DNA of 64,000 nucleotides from assembly GCF_003031675.1 (NCBI RefSeq), contig NZ_PYWX01000019.1, positions 55,652-119,651 on the forward strand, in the 5' to 3' direction. This document shows, piece after piece, positions 51,772 through 61,964 of this stretch. Both the position numbers and the translations under genes were made by a program. The stretch's first letter is position 1. Each line of letters begins with the position of its first letter. Below the pieces are notes generated by a model. It worked only from the letters and a program-made list of their open reading frames with translations. It was not told the origin of the DNA and made no database searches. The DNA is from Pseudomonas palleroniana. GTDB taxonomy: Bacteria; Pseudomonadota; Gammaproteobacteria; Pseudomonadales; Pseudomonadaceae.

Positions 51772-52773
51772 TTAAAGGGCGTTCAAACCCTGCAACAGTG
51801 CCGCGTGAAACTGGGCCGGCTCCTCCATTTGCGGTGCGTGCCCCAGCCCGGGGAACTCCACCAGGGTTGCGTGGGGGATCAACTGGGCCACCTGCTTGCC
51901 CAACACGGCGTAGTTGCCGATCTTCGCCTTGACCTCAGGTGGCGCAAGGTCCTTGCCGATTGCCGTGGTATCGGCGGTGCCGATCAGCAGCAGGGTCGGC
52001 ATCTGCAAGTCCTTGAACTCGTAGTACACCGGCTGGGTGAAGATCATGTCGTAAATCAGCGCCGAGTTCCATGCGACCTGGGTATGCCCCGGGCCCTGGT
52101 TGAGGCCGGCGAGCATATCTACCCAGCGTTCGTATTCGGGCTTCCAGCGGCCGACGTAGTAGGTCTCCTGTTCATACTTGCGGATACCCTCGGCGCTGAG
52201 TTTCAACTCTCGCTCGTACCATTGGTCCACGCTGCGATAAGGCACGCCCAGCGCTTTCCAATCTTCCAGGCCTATGGGATTGACCAAGGCCAGCTGTTCG
52301 GTTTGTGCCGGGTAGAGCAGTGCATAACGGGTCGCCAGCATGCCGCCGGTGGAATGGCCGAGGATCGTGGCCTTTTGAATGCCGAGCTTTTCCAGCAACT
52401 GATGGGTGTTGATTGCCAATTGCTGGAAGCTGTACTGGTAGTGATCGGGCTTGCTGGAGGTACAGAAACCGATCTGGTCCGGCGCAATCACCCGGTAGCC
52501 GGCGTCGCTCAGGGCTTTGATCGAACCTTCCCAGGTGGCGCCGCAGAAGTTCTTGCCATGCATCAGCACCACGCTGCGGCCGTTGGCGTGGCCTTTGGCG
52601 GGAACGTCCATATAGCCCATTTGCAGGTGTTTGCCTTGGGACTGAAAGTCGAAATGTTGCACCGGATACGGGTATTCAAAGCCTTGCAACTGAGGCCCGT
52701 AGGTGGCGGCAAACGCCGGGGCGGTACCCAGGGCGAACAGGCCGGACAGACAGGCAGCGCGGACGAAAGACAT
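51772..52773 (-). CDS. Secreted alpha/beta hydrolase (Ser nucleophile)
   Basis: A 333-residue protein with a Sec signal peptide (RAACLSGLFALGTAPAFAA). The nucleophile elbow is GHSTGG (Ser141), the oxyanion region is MHGKNFCG, and the His lies in FPGLGHAPQMEEP. The cap region is longer than in minimal hydrolases. It is likely periplasmic or secreted and acts on an ester or amide that is not known. Confidence 0.83.
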   Translation of the reverse strand: MSFVRAACLSGLFALGTAPAFAATYGPQLQGFEYPYPVQHFDFQSQGKHLQMGYMDVPAKGHANGRSVVLMHGKNFCGATWEGSIKALSDAGYRVIAPDQIGFCTSSKPDHYQYSFQQLAINTHQLLEKLGIQKATILGHSTGGMLATRYALLYPAQTEQLALVNPIGLEDWKALGVPYRSVDQWYERELKLSAEGIRKYEQETYYVGRWKPEYERWVDMLAGLNQGPGHTQVAWNSALIYDMIFTQPVYYEFKDLQMPTLLLIGTADTTAIGKDLAPPEVKAKIGNYAVLGKQVAQLIPHATLVEFPGLGHAPQMEEPAQFHAALLQGLNAL

Positions 52774-52817
52774 GGGACGTGCTCCGAATAGGATGCCCGG
52801 ATGCTGTTTGGAGGGGA

Positions 52818-53261
52818 TTAAGTGGGGATTAACACCCAGTGCAACGTCAGCGCCGCGAGCACGGCGTAGCGCAGGCTTTTGGCCAGTGTCACCAGGAGCA
52901 GGAAGCGCCACAGCGGCTCGCGCATGACGCCTGCGACCAGGGTCAGCGGGTCACCGATAATCGGCACCCAACTGAGCAGCAGCGTCCAGTGCCCCCAGCG
53001 CTCATAGTGGCGCCGTGCCTTGTCCAGCTGTTTTGCGCTGACGGGAAACCAGCGCCGGGCCTTGAAGTGTTCAACCCAGCGCCCCAGCCACCAGTTCACC
53101 AGCGAGCCCAGTACGTTGCCCAGGGTGGCAATGCCCAGCAGCAGCCAGAGGCTGTAGTGCCCGCTGAGCAGCAGCCCGACCAACACCGCTTCGGACTGCA
53201 ACGGCAGCAGGGTGGCGGCACCGAAGGCCGCCACGAATAAGCCCAGGTAACCTGCGATCAT
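52818..53261 (-). CDS. YqaA/DedA-family membrane protein
   Basis: A 147-residue protein with about four hydrophobic segments. The family features are the N-terminal FGAATLLPLQSEAVLVGLLL and WVPIIGDPLTLVAGVMREPL, as in YqaA and the larger DedA group. Relatives affect membrane energetics and lipid transport. It shares four bases with the start of the DUF411 gene's stop, so the two are probably co-transcribed. Confidence 0.85.
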   Translation of the reverse strand: MIAGYLGLFVAAFGAATLLPLQSEAVLVGLLLSGHYSLWLLLGIATLGNVLGSLVNWWLGRWVEHFKARRWFPVSAKQLDKARRHYERWGHWTLLLSWVPIIGDPLTLVAGVMREPLWRFLLLVTLAKSLRYAVLAALTLHWVLIPT

Positions 53262-53704
53262 CGTGCGGGGTAGTCAGCCACCACCACATCGCTGCCGTCC
53301 CGGGTCAGGCCGATCACTTGATAGGCCTCGCTGTGACCGTCGACTTCCATGCCGGGCGAGCCCATCGGCATGCCCGGCGCGGCAATGCCGAGCAGATCGT
53401 CGCGTTTGCGCAAGGCCAGCACCTGTTCGGCGGGCACGTGGCCTTCGACGAACTTGCCGTCGATCACGGCGGTGTGGCAAGAGCCCAAGCGCGGTGCCAC
53501 GCCCAGGCGCTGTTTGACGGCGCTCATATCCGCCTCGACGTGGTCGTTGACCTTGAAGCCGTTGCTTTGCAGATGGCTGATCCACTTTTTGCAGCAACCG
53601 CAATTTGCGTCGCGGTGCACATCGATCGGGATCAGGTCGGCCGCCTGGGCCAGGGTGCTGGTGAACAGGGCTGAAAGCAGGGCCAAGCGCAATGGGTTTT
53701 TCAT
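53258..53704 (-). CDS. DUF411 metal-binding protein, secreted
   Basis: A 148-residue protein with a Sec signal (LALLSALFTSTLAQAA). The mature part begins with the DUF411 core DANCGCCKKW (Cys35, Cys37, Cys38) and HTAVIDGKFVEGHVPAEQVL. The family is linked to copper, through a CGCC site. A role in periplasmic copper handling is inferred. It is first in an operon with the YqaA gene. Confidence 0.83.
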   Translation of the reverse strand: MKNPLRLALLSALFTSTLAQAADLIPIDVHRDANCGCCKKWISHLQSNGFKVNDHVEADMSAVKQRLGVAPRLGSCHTAVIDGKFVEGHVPAEQVLALRKRDDLLGIAAPGMPMGSPGMEVDGHSEAYQVIGLTRDGSDVVVADYPAR

Positions 53705-53785
53705 TCGGGTGTCGTCCAATACCGGGCAGTAAGCCGGGCATTCTCCCTGCTTTTTTGGTTGGGACACTGTTGTAATGTTTCTAAA

Positions 53786-54244
53786 TTATACGAAGGGCGG
53801 GTTTTCCAGCCTGCATTTAAGCCGGTCGAGGGCCGTAGCCGAAAGCTGGACCATGCGCTCACGCAAGCTGGTCAATTGCAATTCGGTTTCGTAGGTCAGC
53901 ACGCGCTTGAACAACGTGCCGCCTTGGTGGGGCACCAGGAAATAGTGAATGGAGCCGTCAACGGCCAGAGACGTGAACACGGTCTTGAATTCGTTGGGCG
54001 GCCGGGCGACCTGCACGCGATAACTCATGGGCACCCGCACGCCCATGAGATCGATAATTTCCGTGAAACGAGTGCCGGCCGGCAGTGAACCGCTGGTGCC
54101 GGTCTCGGCGCTGAGTGAGGTCGGATGCCATTCGTGCCAGCGATCCGGCTGGGTCACGTAATCGTAGACAAGGTCGATGGGGGCCTGAATAAAACGTTCC
54201 TGACTGACCTGCTCCAAGCGGATCGAATGCTCAACAACGTGCAT
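53786..54244 (-). CDS. SRPBCC (polyketide cyclase-like) family protein
   Basis: A 152-residue START-like domain protein. The beginning IQAPIDLVYDYVTQPDRWHEWHP (residues 20-42) is the usual SRPBCC hydrophobic-cavity start, followed by FTEIIDLMGVRVPMSYRV. It probably binds a hydrophobic ligand. The ATG at 54244 has AGGAGGTGTGTG upstream, one of the best ribosome binding sites in the window. Confidence 0.8.
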   Translation of the reverse strand: MHVVEHSIRLEQVSQERFIQAPIDLVYDYVTQPDRWHEWHPTSLSAETGTSGSLPAGTRFTEIIDLMGVRVPMSYRVQVARPPNEFKTVFTSLAVDGSIHYFLVPHQGGTLFKRVLTYETELQLTSLRERMVQLSATALDRLKCRLENPPFV

Positions 54245-54296
54245 CACACACCTCCTGTGTGGCGGGAATTTGCACTAGGAACTGTCAGAATAGTCC

Positions 54297-54321
54297 CACT
54301 CCCGAGCATTGCACGGGAGTG
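54297..54321. terminator. Hairpin between MCP stop and SRPBCC gene
   Basis: CACTCCCG (54297-54304) and CGGGAGTG (54314-54321) form an 8-bp stem with a 9-base loop. A T-run (54330-54336) lies eight bases away on the plus side. It is a candidate terminator for the MCP transcript; a standard U-tract on the minus strand is lacking. Confidence 0.45.
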
Positions 54322-54335
54322 TTCCGGTGTTTTTT

Positions 54336-56330
54336 TCAGCGCACCTTGAAGCGACTCATCAACGCAATCACTCGGCCATTAGCGTCCAGAAGACTCTGGG
54401 TATTGTTTTGCGTGGCATGCCCGCTATGCACCAGTTCCTCGACCATTTGTCGGATCTGCACCATGCTGCGGTTGATCTCCTCGGTCACTGCGCTTTGCTG
54501 CTCGGCGGCCGTGGCGATCTGGGTGCTGAGGTTGTTGATATGGCTGACCGAGCCGGCCATCTCATCCAGGCCGGTGTTGACCCGTGCCGTGGCGTCCGCT
54601 GCCGACTGGCAACTGGCCTGGGTGTTTTCCATGGCGGCCACCGACGAACTCACGCCGCTGGTCAAGCGGGCCAGCATCTCGTTGATCTGCGACGTGCTGG
54701 CCTGGGTGCGCGCCGCCAGCGCACGCACCTCATCGGCGACGACCGCAAACCCACGACCTTGCTCACCCGCGCGGGCCGCTTCGATGGCCGCGTTGAGAGC
54801 CAGCAGGTTGGTCTGGCCGGCAATCGCGCCGATCACCCCCAGGGTCTCGGTGATGCGCGCGGCGTCCTGGCGCATGTTCTCCACGGTATGGGTTGCGCTG
54901 GCGACTTCGTCGATCAGAGCGCTGACGCTACTGGACGCTTCGCCCACGACCACACGGGAGTGATCGGCGTGCTCGTTGGCACGCCGGGTGAACGAGGCGG
55001 TTTCAGCGGCGCTTTGCGCGACGGTGTCGGCGGTGGAACTCATTTCGGTGATCGCCGTGACGGTCTGGTCGGTCTCGCTGGCATGCCGCATCAGGATCTG
55101 GTTGGTGTGCGCCGAGGTTTGCTGCAACTGCTCAAGGCTCGACGACATCGCGCCGGTGGCCTGGGTCACTTCGCCGATCATGTTTTGCAGGTAGACGATA
55201 AAACGGTTTACCGAATGACCGATGGCGCCCAGTTCGTCTTCGGCGCGGATGGTGATCCGCCGCGTCAGGTCGGCATCCCCGGTGGACAGGGCGTCGATGT
55301 TGGTTTTCAGCGTCTTCATACGCTGTACCAGCTTGCGAATGGCATAGACGGCCAATATCACCAGCAGCAACACCATCGGAATTTGCAGCAGGGCCAGGCT
55401 GCTGAGTACGTCATCGCGTTGCGCCGTAATCAGCGAAGTCGGCAGGGCGGTGGCGAGGAACCAGGGCGTGCCCTCGATGGCGCGAAAGTAGAAGGTACTG
55501 GCCACGCCCTGGTTGTCGAACTCGCTGCGTTGCAGCGCCTGGTCGCGGTGGGCGAGGGCCTGGCTGACCTGGGCGGCGAACGCCGAGGTGGCGGCCAGTT
55601 CGCTGATGTTTTTCAAGACCACCGGGCCGCTGATGCGCGAGCTGTTGCTGATGATCTTGCCGTCGCCCTCGACGATCAGCATCTGCCCGCCGATGTCTTT
55701 TTCCTTGTTGGCCACCAGCTCATTGAAGAAACCCAGCGTCACGTCGATGGTGGCCACGCCATAGGCGGCACCGTCACGCTGGATCGCCATGGCGCAGTTG
55801 GTGCGCGGCTCCTGGCTGGCGTCGTCCTTGTAGGCGGCGGCCCAGGCACACTGGCCACGGGGGGAGGCGAGGCCGCCCTTGTACCAGCTCTGGTCGTAAT
55901 AGTTGGGCGCGGCGTCACTGTTCCAGAAGGTGTTGACCGCCAACTTGCCAGAGGCGTCGCGGTGCCAGAACGTGCTGTGTTTATTGCGCCCCGGAGTACG
56001 CTGGTTGGGCAACGGCCAGATCCCGCCACCAAACACTTTCAGCTCACCATATTGGTCCACCAGGCCAGGCAGTACCTTATCAATGGCGTCACTGTCGAGC
56101 AGGGGAATGGTTTGGGTGATGGTGCGTTGCTGGGCCTGAACCTTGTTCAGCTCGCCCTGGATCTGTTCGGCGACTTCACTGATGCGGTTGAGTACGACCT
56201 GTTCTTCGGTATGGCGCAGCTTGGGCGCGACCAACTGGCCGATACCCACGACGGTCAATACAAATAACACCAGGACGAACAGCACCAGAAACAGGGTATA
56301 GCGGGCTTGGATGGAGCGCAGTGCAGGCAT
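54336..56330 (-). CDS. Methyl-accepting chemotaxis protein with dCache sensor
   Basis: A 664-residue receptor. TM1 is about 12-35, and residues 45-280 form a periplasmic double-Cache domain ([16 protein letters not shown], then [12 protein letters not shown]). TM2 is about 300-320, followed by HAMP and the signalling hairpin [20 protein letters not shown]. The ligand is unknown. There is no CheR-binding pentapeptide. A strong FliA promoter precedes it. It is only distantly similar to the MCP at 18311 outside the hairpin. Confidence 0.92.
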   Translation of the reverse strand: MPALRSIQARYTLFLVLFVLVLFVLTVVGIGQLVAPKLRHTEEQVVLNRISEVAEQIQGELNKVQAQQRTITQTIPLLDSDAIDKVLPGLVDQYGELKVFGGGIWPLPNQRTPGRNKHSTFWHRDASGKLAVNTFWNSDAAPNYYDQSWYKGGLASPRGQCAWAAAYKDDASQEPRTNCAMAIQRDGAAYGVATIDVTLGFFNELVANKEKDIGGQMLIVEGDGKIISNSSRISGPVVLKNISELAATSAFAAQVSQALAHRDQALQRSEFDNQGVASTFYFRAIEGTPWFLATALPTSLITAQRDDVLSSLALLQIPMVLLLVILAVYAIRKLVQRMKTLKTNIDALSTGDADLTRRITIRAEDELGAIGHSVNRFIVYLQNMIGEVTQATGAMSSSLEQLQQTSAHTNQILMRHASETDQTVTAITEMSSTADTVAQSAAETASFTRRANEHADHSRVVVGEASSSVSALIDEVASATHTVENMRQDAARITETLGVIGAIAGQTNLLALNAAIEAARAGEQGRGFAVVADEVRALAARTQASTSQINEMLARLTSGVSSSVAAMENTQASCQSAADATARVNTGLDEMAGSVSHINNLSTQIATAAEQQSAVTEEINRSMVQIRQMVEELVHSGHATQNNTQSLLDANGRVIALMSRFKVR

Positions 56331-56387
56331 GGGACCGTCCTTACGAAGCGTTTATTGTCGACGCGGCTTTGTTGGAGCTTCGTAGGG

Positions 56388-56414
56388 CTATCGGCTTGGG
56401 ATGACGGAGCTTTA
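56388..56414 (-). promoter_or_regulatory. FliA (sigma-28) promoter of the second MCP gene
   Basis: On the minus strand TAAAGCTC (from 56414) and GCCGATAG (56395-56388) are separated with exactly 15 bases between TAAA and GCCG. The consensus is TAAAGTTT-N11-GCCGATAA. It lies about 60 bases before the ATG at 56330. Confidence 0.75.
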
Positions 56415-56472
56415 GGTACTATCGTGCAAGAAAGTGGCAGCGCCGGCCGGCGGCGCTGCCAAGTGCTGCGGA

Positions 56473-57468
<996 letters not shown>

Positions 57469-57585
57469 GGGTTCAGCTCCTGTGTGGGGAAGGTCGCCAT
57501 TGTTATCCTCGACAAAACTTAGATAAACCGGCTAAAAGCACTATCAGTATTCGTAAAATCTAAATAATCCAGGAGCAACCGTCCC

Positions 57586-58497
57586 TTGGACCGTTTTAAT
57601 GCAATGCGCGTGTTTACCCGGATTGTCGAACTGGGCGGGTTTGCCAAGGCGGCTGACAGCCTGCAACTGCCACGGGCATCGGTGACCATCCTGATCAAGC
57701 AGTTGGAAGCCCACTTGGGGGTGCAACTGTTGCAGCGCACCACGCGCCAGGTCAGCCCGACGTTGGACGGCGCTGCGTATTACCAACGCTGTGTGCAATT
57801 GCTGGCGGACCTGGAGGAAACCGAGGCGGTGTTTTCCACGCGCCGCCAGAACCCGCGCGGAACCTTGAGCATCGATATGCCGTCAGGTATCGGGCGTTTT
57901 ATCGTGATCCCGGCGTTGCCGAGCTTTACCGCCCGTTACCCGCAGATCGACCTGGAAATCGGCCTCAACGACCGCCCGGTGGACCTGATCCGCGAGGGCG
58001 TGGATTGCGTGCTGCGCGGCGGCCCGGCCCTGGATGAATCGCTGGTGGCGCGGCCTTTGGTGATGCTCGATCAAATGACCTTGGCCAGCCCGGATTACCT
58101 GGCGCGCATGGGCGTCCCGCAGTGCATCGACGACCTGGCCGGGCATCGGATGGTCGAGTACATCTCCAGCGCCAGCGGCAAACGGTTTGGCCTGGAGTTC
58201 CAGATCGGCGATGCACTGCGTCCGATCAACCTGGCCAAGACCGTTGCGGTCAACAGCGCTGACGGTTATTTCGCCGCCTGCGAGGCGGGTTATGGCTTGA
58301 TCCAGGCGCCGCACTATCATGCAATGGCGCGCCTGGCGCAGGGCACATTGGTGGAAGTGTTGCCCCAGTTGGCGGTGCCGCCGATGGCCTTGACGGCGCT
58401 GTACCCACCGCACCGCCAGTTGTCGCTGCGGGTGCGGGTGTTTGTCGATTGGCTGGTGGAACTGTGCGCTCGACCGGGCAATGGCTTGCGGCGCTAG
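57586..58497 (+). CDS. LysR-family regulator
   Basis: A 303-residue regulator. The N-terminal 60 residues are the winged HTH (MRVFTRIVELGGFAKAADSL, then LPRASVTILIKQLEAHLGVQLL). The rest is the periplasmic-binding-protein-like sensor. It starts with TTG, giving MDRFNAMRVF, a typical LysR beginning; AGGAG lies ten bases upstream. The divergent aldo/keto reductase is the likely target. It meets the convergent AraC gene with a 4-base overlap. Confidence 0.88.
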   Translation: MDRFNAMRVFTRIVELGGFAKAADSLQLPRASVTILIKQLEAHLGVQLLQRTTRQVSPTLDGAAYYQRCVQLLADLEETEAVFSTRRQNPRGTLSIDMPSGIGRFIVIPALPSFTARYPQIDLEIGLNDRPVDLIREGVDCVLRGGPALDESLVARPLVMLDQMTLASPDYLARMGVPQCIDDLAGHRMVEYISSASGKRFGLEFQIGDALRPINLAKTVAVNSADGYFAACEAGYGLIQAPHYHAMARLAQGTLVEVLPQLAVPPMALTALYPPHRQLSLRVRVFVDWLVELCARPGNGLRR

Positions 58498-59399
58498 GCT
58501 TGTGCCCGGCGATAGGCGCCCGGTTGCTGCCCGGTGACTTTATGGAAAGCCCGGGTAAAGGCGGCGACCGACTGGTAACCCACCGCCAGCGACACGTCGG
58601 CCACGGTCTGGTCCTGCTTGAACAACTGGCAGGCATGGCGCATGCGCATCATCAGCAGCACTTGCCCCGGCGACTGCCCGCACAATTCGTTGAAACGCTT
58701 GAAGAACGCCGAGCGCGACAAACCGGTGCAGGCCGCCATGCTTTCCAGGGTCCAGGGATCGGCCGGGCGGGCGATCAACTGTTCCAGCAACTGCGCAAAC
58801 GCCGGTTGCCGACCCAGCGCGGCCAGGCCGCCGAGATCGGTGTTGTCGATGACTTGCTGACGCAGCACATACAGGAACAACAAGTGGCAAAGACGCTCAA
58901 GCAAGGTGGGAGAGGGCGCGGGGGTACGCTGGCACTCTTGCAGGATCAGTTCGAACAGATTGCGTGCGGCGGTCAGTGACGGGTCACCGGCGCGCAGAAT
59001 GATCCAGGCGGGCAGGGTATCGACAATCATGGCCGACAAGCCGGACTGGAAATGAAAGAAACCGCAGACCAGCCCCACGCCATCATTGGCCGTGCTGTCC
59101 AGGGGCAGCATCGGGCGCCGTGGACATTCCCGGGCGCCGGCGGCCGTGGCTTCACCCGAGAGCCGATAGGCCAGGTCACGCAAGAGAAACACGGCGTCGC
59201 CATTATTCAAGCGCTGGGGCACGGGATCGTCTTCGATATGCAGCCAGCATTCACCCTGCACAATCAGATGGAAACTGGCGCTGGCCAGGCCATGCGTACT
59301 GGCATGCCAGTCGCCGCAATAGCGGCCGACATGGAACAGGCTGGTATCGAGTTCGAGGCTGTCTAATAACCAATCGACAAGGGCACTGGACGAATTCAT
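58494..59399 (-). CDS. AraC-family regulator with cupin sensor
   Basis: A 301-residue protein. Residues 10-180 are a cupin-type AraC_binding domain (FHLIVQGECWLHIED, then GDAVFLLRDLAY). The last 95 residues are the HTH pair (MAACTGLSRSAFFKRFNELC and VSLAVGYQSVAAFTRAFHKV). It is divergent from the operon starting at 59502 and is its probable regulator. A TAACCA-N6-TGGTTA site lies in between. Confidence 0.88.
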   Translation of the reverse strand: MNSSSALVDWLLDSLELDTSLFHVGRYCGDWHASTHGLASASFHLIVQGECWLHIEDDPVPQRLNNGDAVFLLRDLAYRLSGEATAAGARECPRRPMLPLDSTANDGVGLVCGFFHFQSGLSAMIVDTLPAWIILRAGDPSLTAARNLFELILQECQRTPAPSPTLLERLCHLLFLYVLRQQVIDNTDLGGLAALGRQPAFAQLLEQLIARPADPWTLESMAACTGLSRSAFFKRFNELCGQSPGQVLLMMRMRHACQLFKQDQTVADVSLAVGYQSVAAFTRAFHKVTGQQPGAYRRAQA

Positions 59400-59458
59400 C
59401 TAAAGGAAAGACTCAAGAGCAAGTAATCGCTACTTTAGCCTATTGAGTCGATTTTTTA

Positions 59459-59476
59459 TAACCAACAGACTGGTTA
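59459..59476. promoter_or_regulatory. Inverted repeat TAACCA-N6-TGGTTA in the divergent promoter region
   Basis: 6-bp arms with a 6-base gap, 25 bases before the CMD-family start and about 60 bases from the AraC start. It is a candidate operator. The AraC family usually prefers direct repeats, so the assignment is weak. Confidence 0.35.
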
Positions 59477-59501
59477 CACGAACCCATCAGGAGACCACTC
59501 C

Positions 59502-60062
59502 ATGTCCCGTGTACCCTTGTTGACCCCGGAAACCGCGCCGGAAGCCGCCAAGCCTTTCCTTGAAAATGCACAGAAAACCTCGGGGTTCATCCCTAATCTG
59601 CTTGCTGTATTGGCTAACGCACCAGCGGCCCTGGAAACCTACGTCACGGTGTCCGGCCTCAACGCCAAGGCGCAACTGAGCCTGGCCGACCGTGAAGTGG
59701 TGCAATTGATTGCGGCCACCACCCACGGTTGCGATTTTTGCGTCGCCGGCCATACCGCCGTGGCGCGCAACAAAGCCAAGTTGCCTGAAGAAGTGATCGA
59801 CGCGCTGCGCCAGCGCGGTGAGCTGCCCAACGCCCGCTATGAGACACTCGCCGCGTTTACCCGTGAAGTGATCGCCACCCGTGGCGATGTCAGCGACGCC
59901 GGTTTTGAGGCATTTCTCGCCGCCGGTTATGCGCAGGGTCAGGCGTTGGAGGTTATTTTGGGCGTCAGCCTGGCAACCCTGTGCAACTTCGCTAACGTGT
60001 TTGCGCGTACCCCGCTGAACCCTGAGTTGGCGCAATACCGTTGGGAACAACCGGCCAGCTGA
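59502..60062 (+). CDS. Carboxymuconolactone decarboxylase/AhpD-fold protein
   Basis: A 186-residue protein with the AhpD-like redox motif: Cys77 and Cys80 in HGCDFCVAGHTAVA, with His84. Members act as alkylhydroperoxidases or as unrelated decarboxylases. The CxxC-x3-H pattern supports a peroxidase-type role. It is first in an operon with an acyl-CoA dehydrogenase-like protein and an ABC importer. CAGGAGACC lies upstream of the ATG. Confidence 0.82.
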   Translation: MSRVPLLTPETAPEAAKPFLENAQKTSGFIPNLLAVLANAPAALETYVTVSGLNAKAQLSLADREVVQLIAATTHGCDFCVAGHTAVARNKAKLPEEVIDALRQRGELPNARYETLAAFTREVIATRGDVSDAGFEAFLAAGYAQGQALEVILGVSLATLCNFANVFARTPLNPELAQYRWEQPAS

Positions 60063-60102
60063 GTCGGCGATGGTCCACCTGCTGTAAAAAGGAGATACAT
60101 AA

Positions 60103-61164
60103 ATGCTTGACCCAATTTTGAGCCGTTGGCTCGATGTTCAAGCGCAGGCCCTGGATGTGGGCAGTTGCGATCCGCAGGAAGTGTTGCCACGCCTGGCGCA
60201 AGCCGACGTGTTACGTATCGGCGTGCCGAAGCACCTCGGCGGCCTGGGCGGTGATGTGGCCGGTGCGGTGGAAGCGATCGCCAATGTCGCCAGCCACTCC
60301 CTGGCGGCGGCGTTTGTCTGCTGGGGCCAGCGCTCCTTTATCGAATATTTGCTGCAAAGCCCGAATGAACGGCTGCGTGACCAGCTGATGCCGGACTTGC
60401 TCAGCGGCAAGCTGGCCGGGGCCACGGGGCTGTCGAATGCGATGAAGTTTTTGTCCGGAATAGAGGCGTTGCAGATCAGCGCCGAACCGACCGCCGACGG
60501 CTGGACCCTCAACGGTCGCCTGCATTGGGTGACCAACCTGCGCAAGAACGGTTTTGTCGCGGCGGCGGCGATCGAGGACGCTCAGGGTGGAGCGCCGTTT
60601 ATCCTGGCGATCCCGGATTCCGTGGCGGGTTTGCAGCGCTCCCGCGACCTGGACCTGCTGGGCCTGCAATCGAGCAATACGGCCGCCCTGGGCCTGGAAG
60701 GCGTCGCGCTGAGTCGTGACTGGTTGTTGCATGAGGATGCGCGCAAGTTCCTGCCGGCAGTACGCCCGGCGTTCCTGGGACTGCAATGTGGCATGTCCAT
60801 TGGCCTGGCGCGTCGTTCCCTGGCAGAGGTGGCCAACCATTTGGGTGCCAGCCGTACCGTGTTGCGCGATGAGTTGGAAGCGCTGCGGGTAACCCTGGAT
60901 CATCTGGTCACCGAGCTCAAGAATGGCTTGCTCGCCGGACGTTTCGCCGCAGAGCCGGTGCCGCTGTTCAAGCTGCGCATCGCCCTGGCCGAAACCGCCG
61001 GCAGTGCCGTGCAACTTGAGCTGCAGGCGAGCGGCGGCAAGGCTTACCTCACCGCCCACGGCAGCGGCTTCGCCCGGCGCTGGCGAGAGTCGGCCTTTGT
61101 GCCGATCGTGACTCCAAGCCTGGTGCAACTGCGCACCGAGCTTCAGCGCCAGGCCAGCCTGTGA
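60103..61164 (+). CDS. Acyl-CoA dehydrogenase-like flavoprotein
   Basis: A 353-residue protein. The N-terminal helical region IGVPKHLGGLGGDVAGAVEA resembles acyl-CoA dehydrogenases and the flavin monooxygenases of the DszC/SfnB type. The middle NGRLHWVTNLRKNGF-like beta domain follows. An FMNH2-dependent or FAD role cannot be decided. The linked ABC transporter favours use of an imported organosulfur or similar compound. AAGGAGATACATAA lies before the start. The stop overlaps the next start by four bases. Confidence 0.75.
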   Translation: MLDPILSRWLDVQAQALDVGSCDPQEVLPRLAQADVLRIGVPKHLGGLGGDVAGAVEAIANVASHSLAAAFVCWGQRSFIEYLLQSPNERLRDQLMPDLLSGKLAGATGLSNAMKFLSGIEALQISAEPTADGWTLNGRLHWVTNLRKNGFVAAAAIEDAQGGAPFILAIPDSVAGLQRSRDLDLLGLQSSNTAALGLEGVALSRDWLLHEDARKFLPAVRPAFLGLQCGMSIGLARRSLAEVANHLGASRTVLRDELEALRVTLDHLVTELKNGLLAGRFAAEPVPLFKLRIALAETAGSAVQLELQASGGKAYLTAHGSGFARRWRESAFVPIVTPSLVQLRTELQRQASL

Positions 61165-61964
61165 GCCAGGCGGTTCTGAGCGCCCAGGGCATTTGCCTGG
61201 GGTACACCGCCGGCCCGGTGCTGCAAGGCTTTGACTTGCATTTGCAAGCCGGTGAAGTGGTGTCGATCCTGGGTCCCAGCGGCGTCGGCAAGTCGAGCCT
61301 GCTGCGGGTGCTCGCCGGTTTGCAGGCGCCCCAGGGCGGTACTGTCACCGTGCTGGGCGAACCGTTGAACGGCCCGCACCCGCGCGTGGCGGTCGCCTTT
61401 CAAGACCCCAGCTTGTTGCCCTGGCTGAACCTGGAAAAGAATGTCGCCTTTGGCCTGGATTTCGACCGCCAACCGCGCTTGAGCCACGAACAGCGCCGTC
61501 AGCGGGTCGACCATGCTATCGCCGCCGTCGGCCTGAAGCACGCGCGCCAGCAGTTTCCGGCACAGCTGTCCGGCGGTATGGCCCAACGTACGGCGCTGGC
61601 CCGCTGCCTGGCGCGGCAACCGCAGGTGCTACTGCTGGATGAGCCATTCGGTGCCCTGGACGAAGTGACCCGCGCCGATATGCAGCACCTGTTGCTCAAG
61701 GTCAACCGCGAGCAAGGCTCGGCGGCGGTTTTGATCACCCACGATATTGACGAAGCGCTGCTGTTGTCCGACCGCATCCTGCTACTGGGCAACCGCCCGG
61801 CGCGCACGTTGGGCGAATGGCACATCGACCTGCCGCAACCTCGGGAAGAGCAGGTGGAGGCCATCGGTGCGCTGCGTATCGACATTCTGAAAACCTTACG
61901 GCAGGCGAGCCGCCCTCAACCCAACCCCCTTGAACAACAGGAGCTTAACCATGTGTCTGGATGA
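61161..61964 (+). CDS. ABC importer ATPase (SsuB/TauB/NrtD family)
   Basis: A 267-residue ATPase. Walker A is GPSGVGKSS (about 38-46), the signature is LSGGM, Walker B is VLLLDEPFGALD and the H-loop is ITHDIDEALLL. It is typical of nitrate/sulfonate/taurine importers. The start is a GTG sharing GTGA with the upstream stop. Its end overlaps the binding-protein gene by 14 bases. Confidence 0.88.
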   Translation: MSQAVLSAQGICLGYTAGPVLQGFDLHLQAGEVVSILGPSGVGKSSLLRVLAGLQAPQGGTVTVLGEPLNGPHPRVAVAFQDPSLLPWLNLEKNVAFGLDFDRQPRLSHEQRRQRVDHAIAAVGLKHARQQFPAQLSGGMAQRTALARCLARQPQVLLLDEPFGALDEVTRADMQHLLLKVNREQGSAAVLITHDIDEALLLSDRILLLGNRPARTLGEWHIDLPQPREEQVEAIGALRIDILKTLRQASRPQPNPLEQQELNHVSG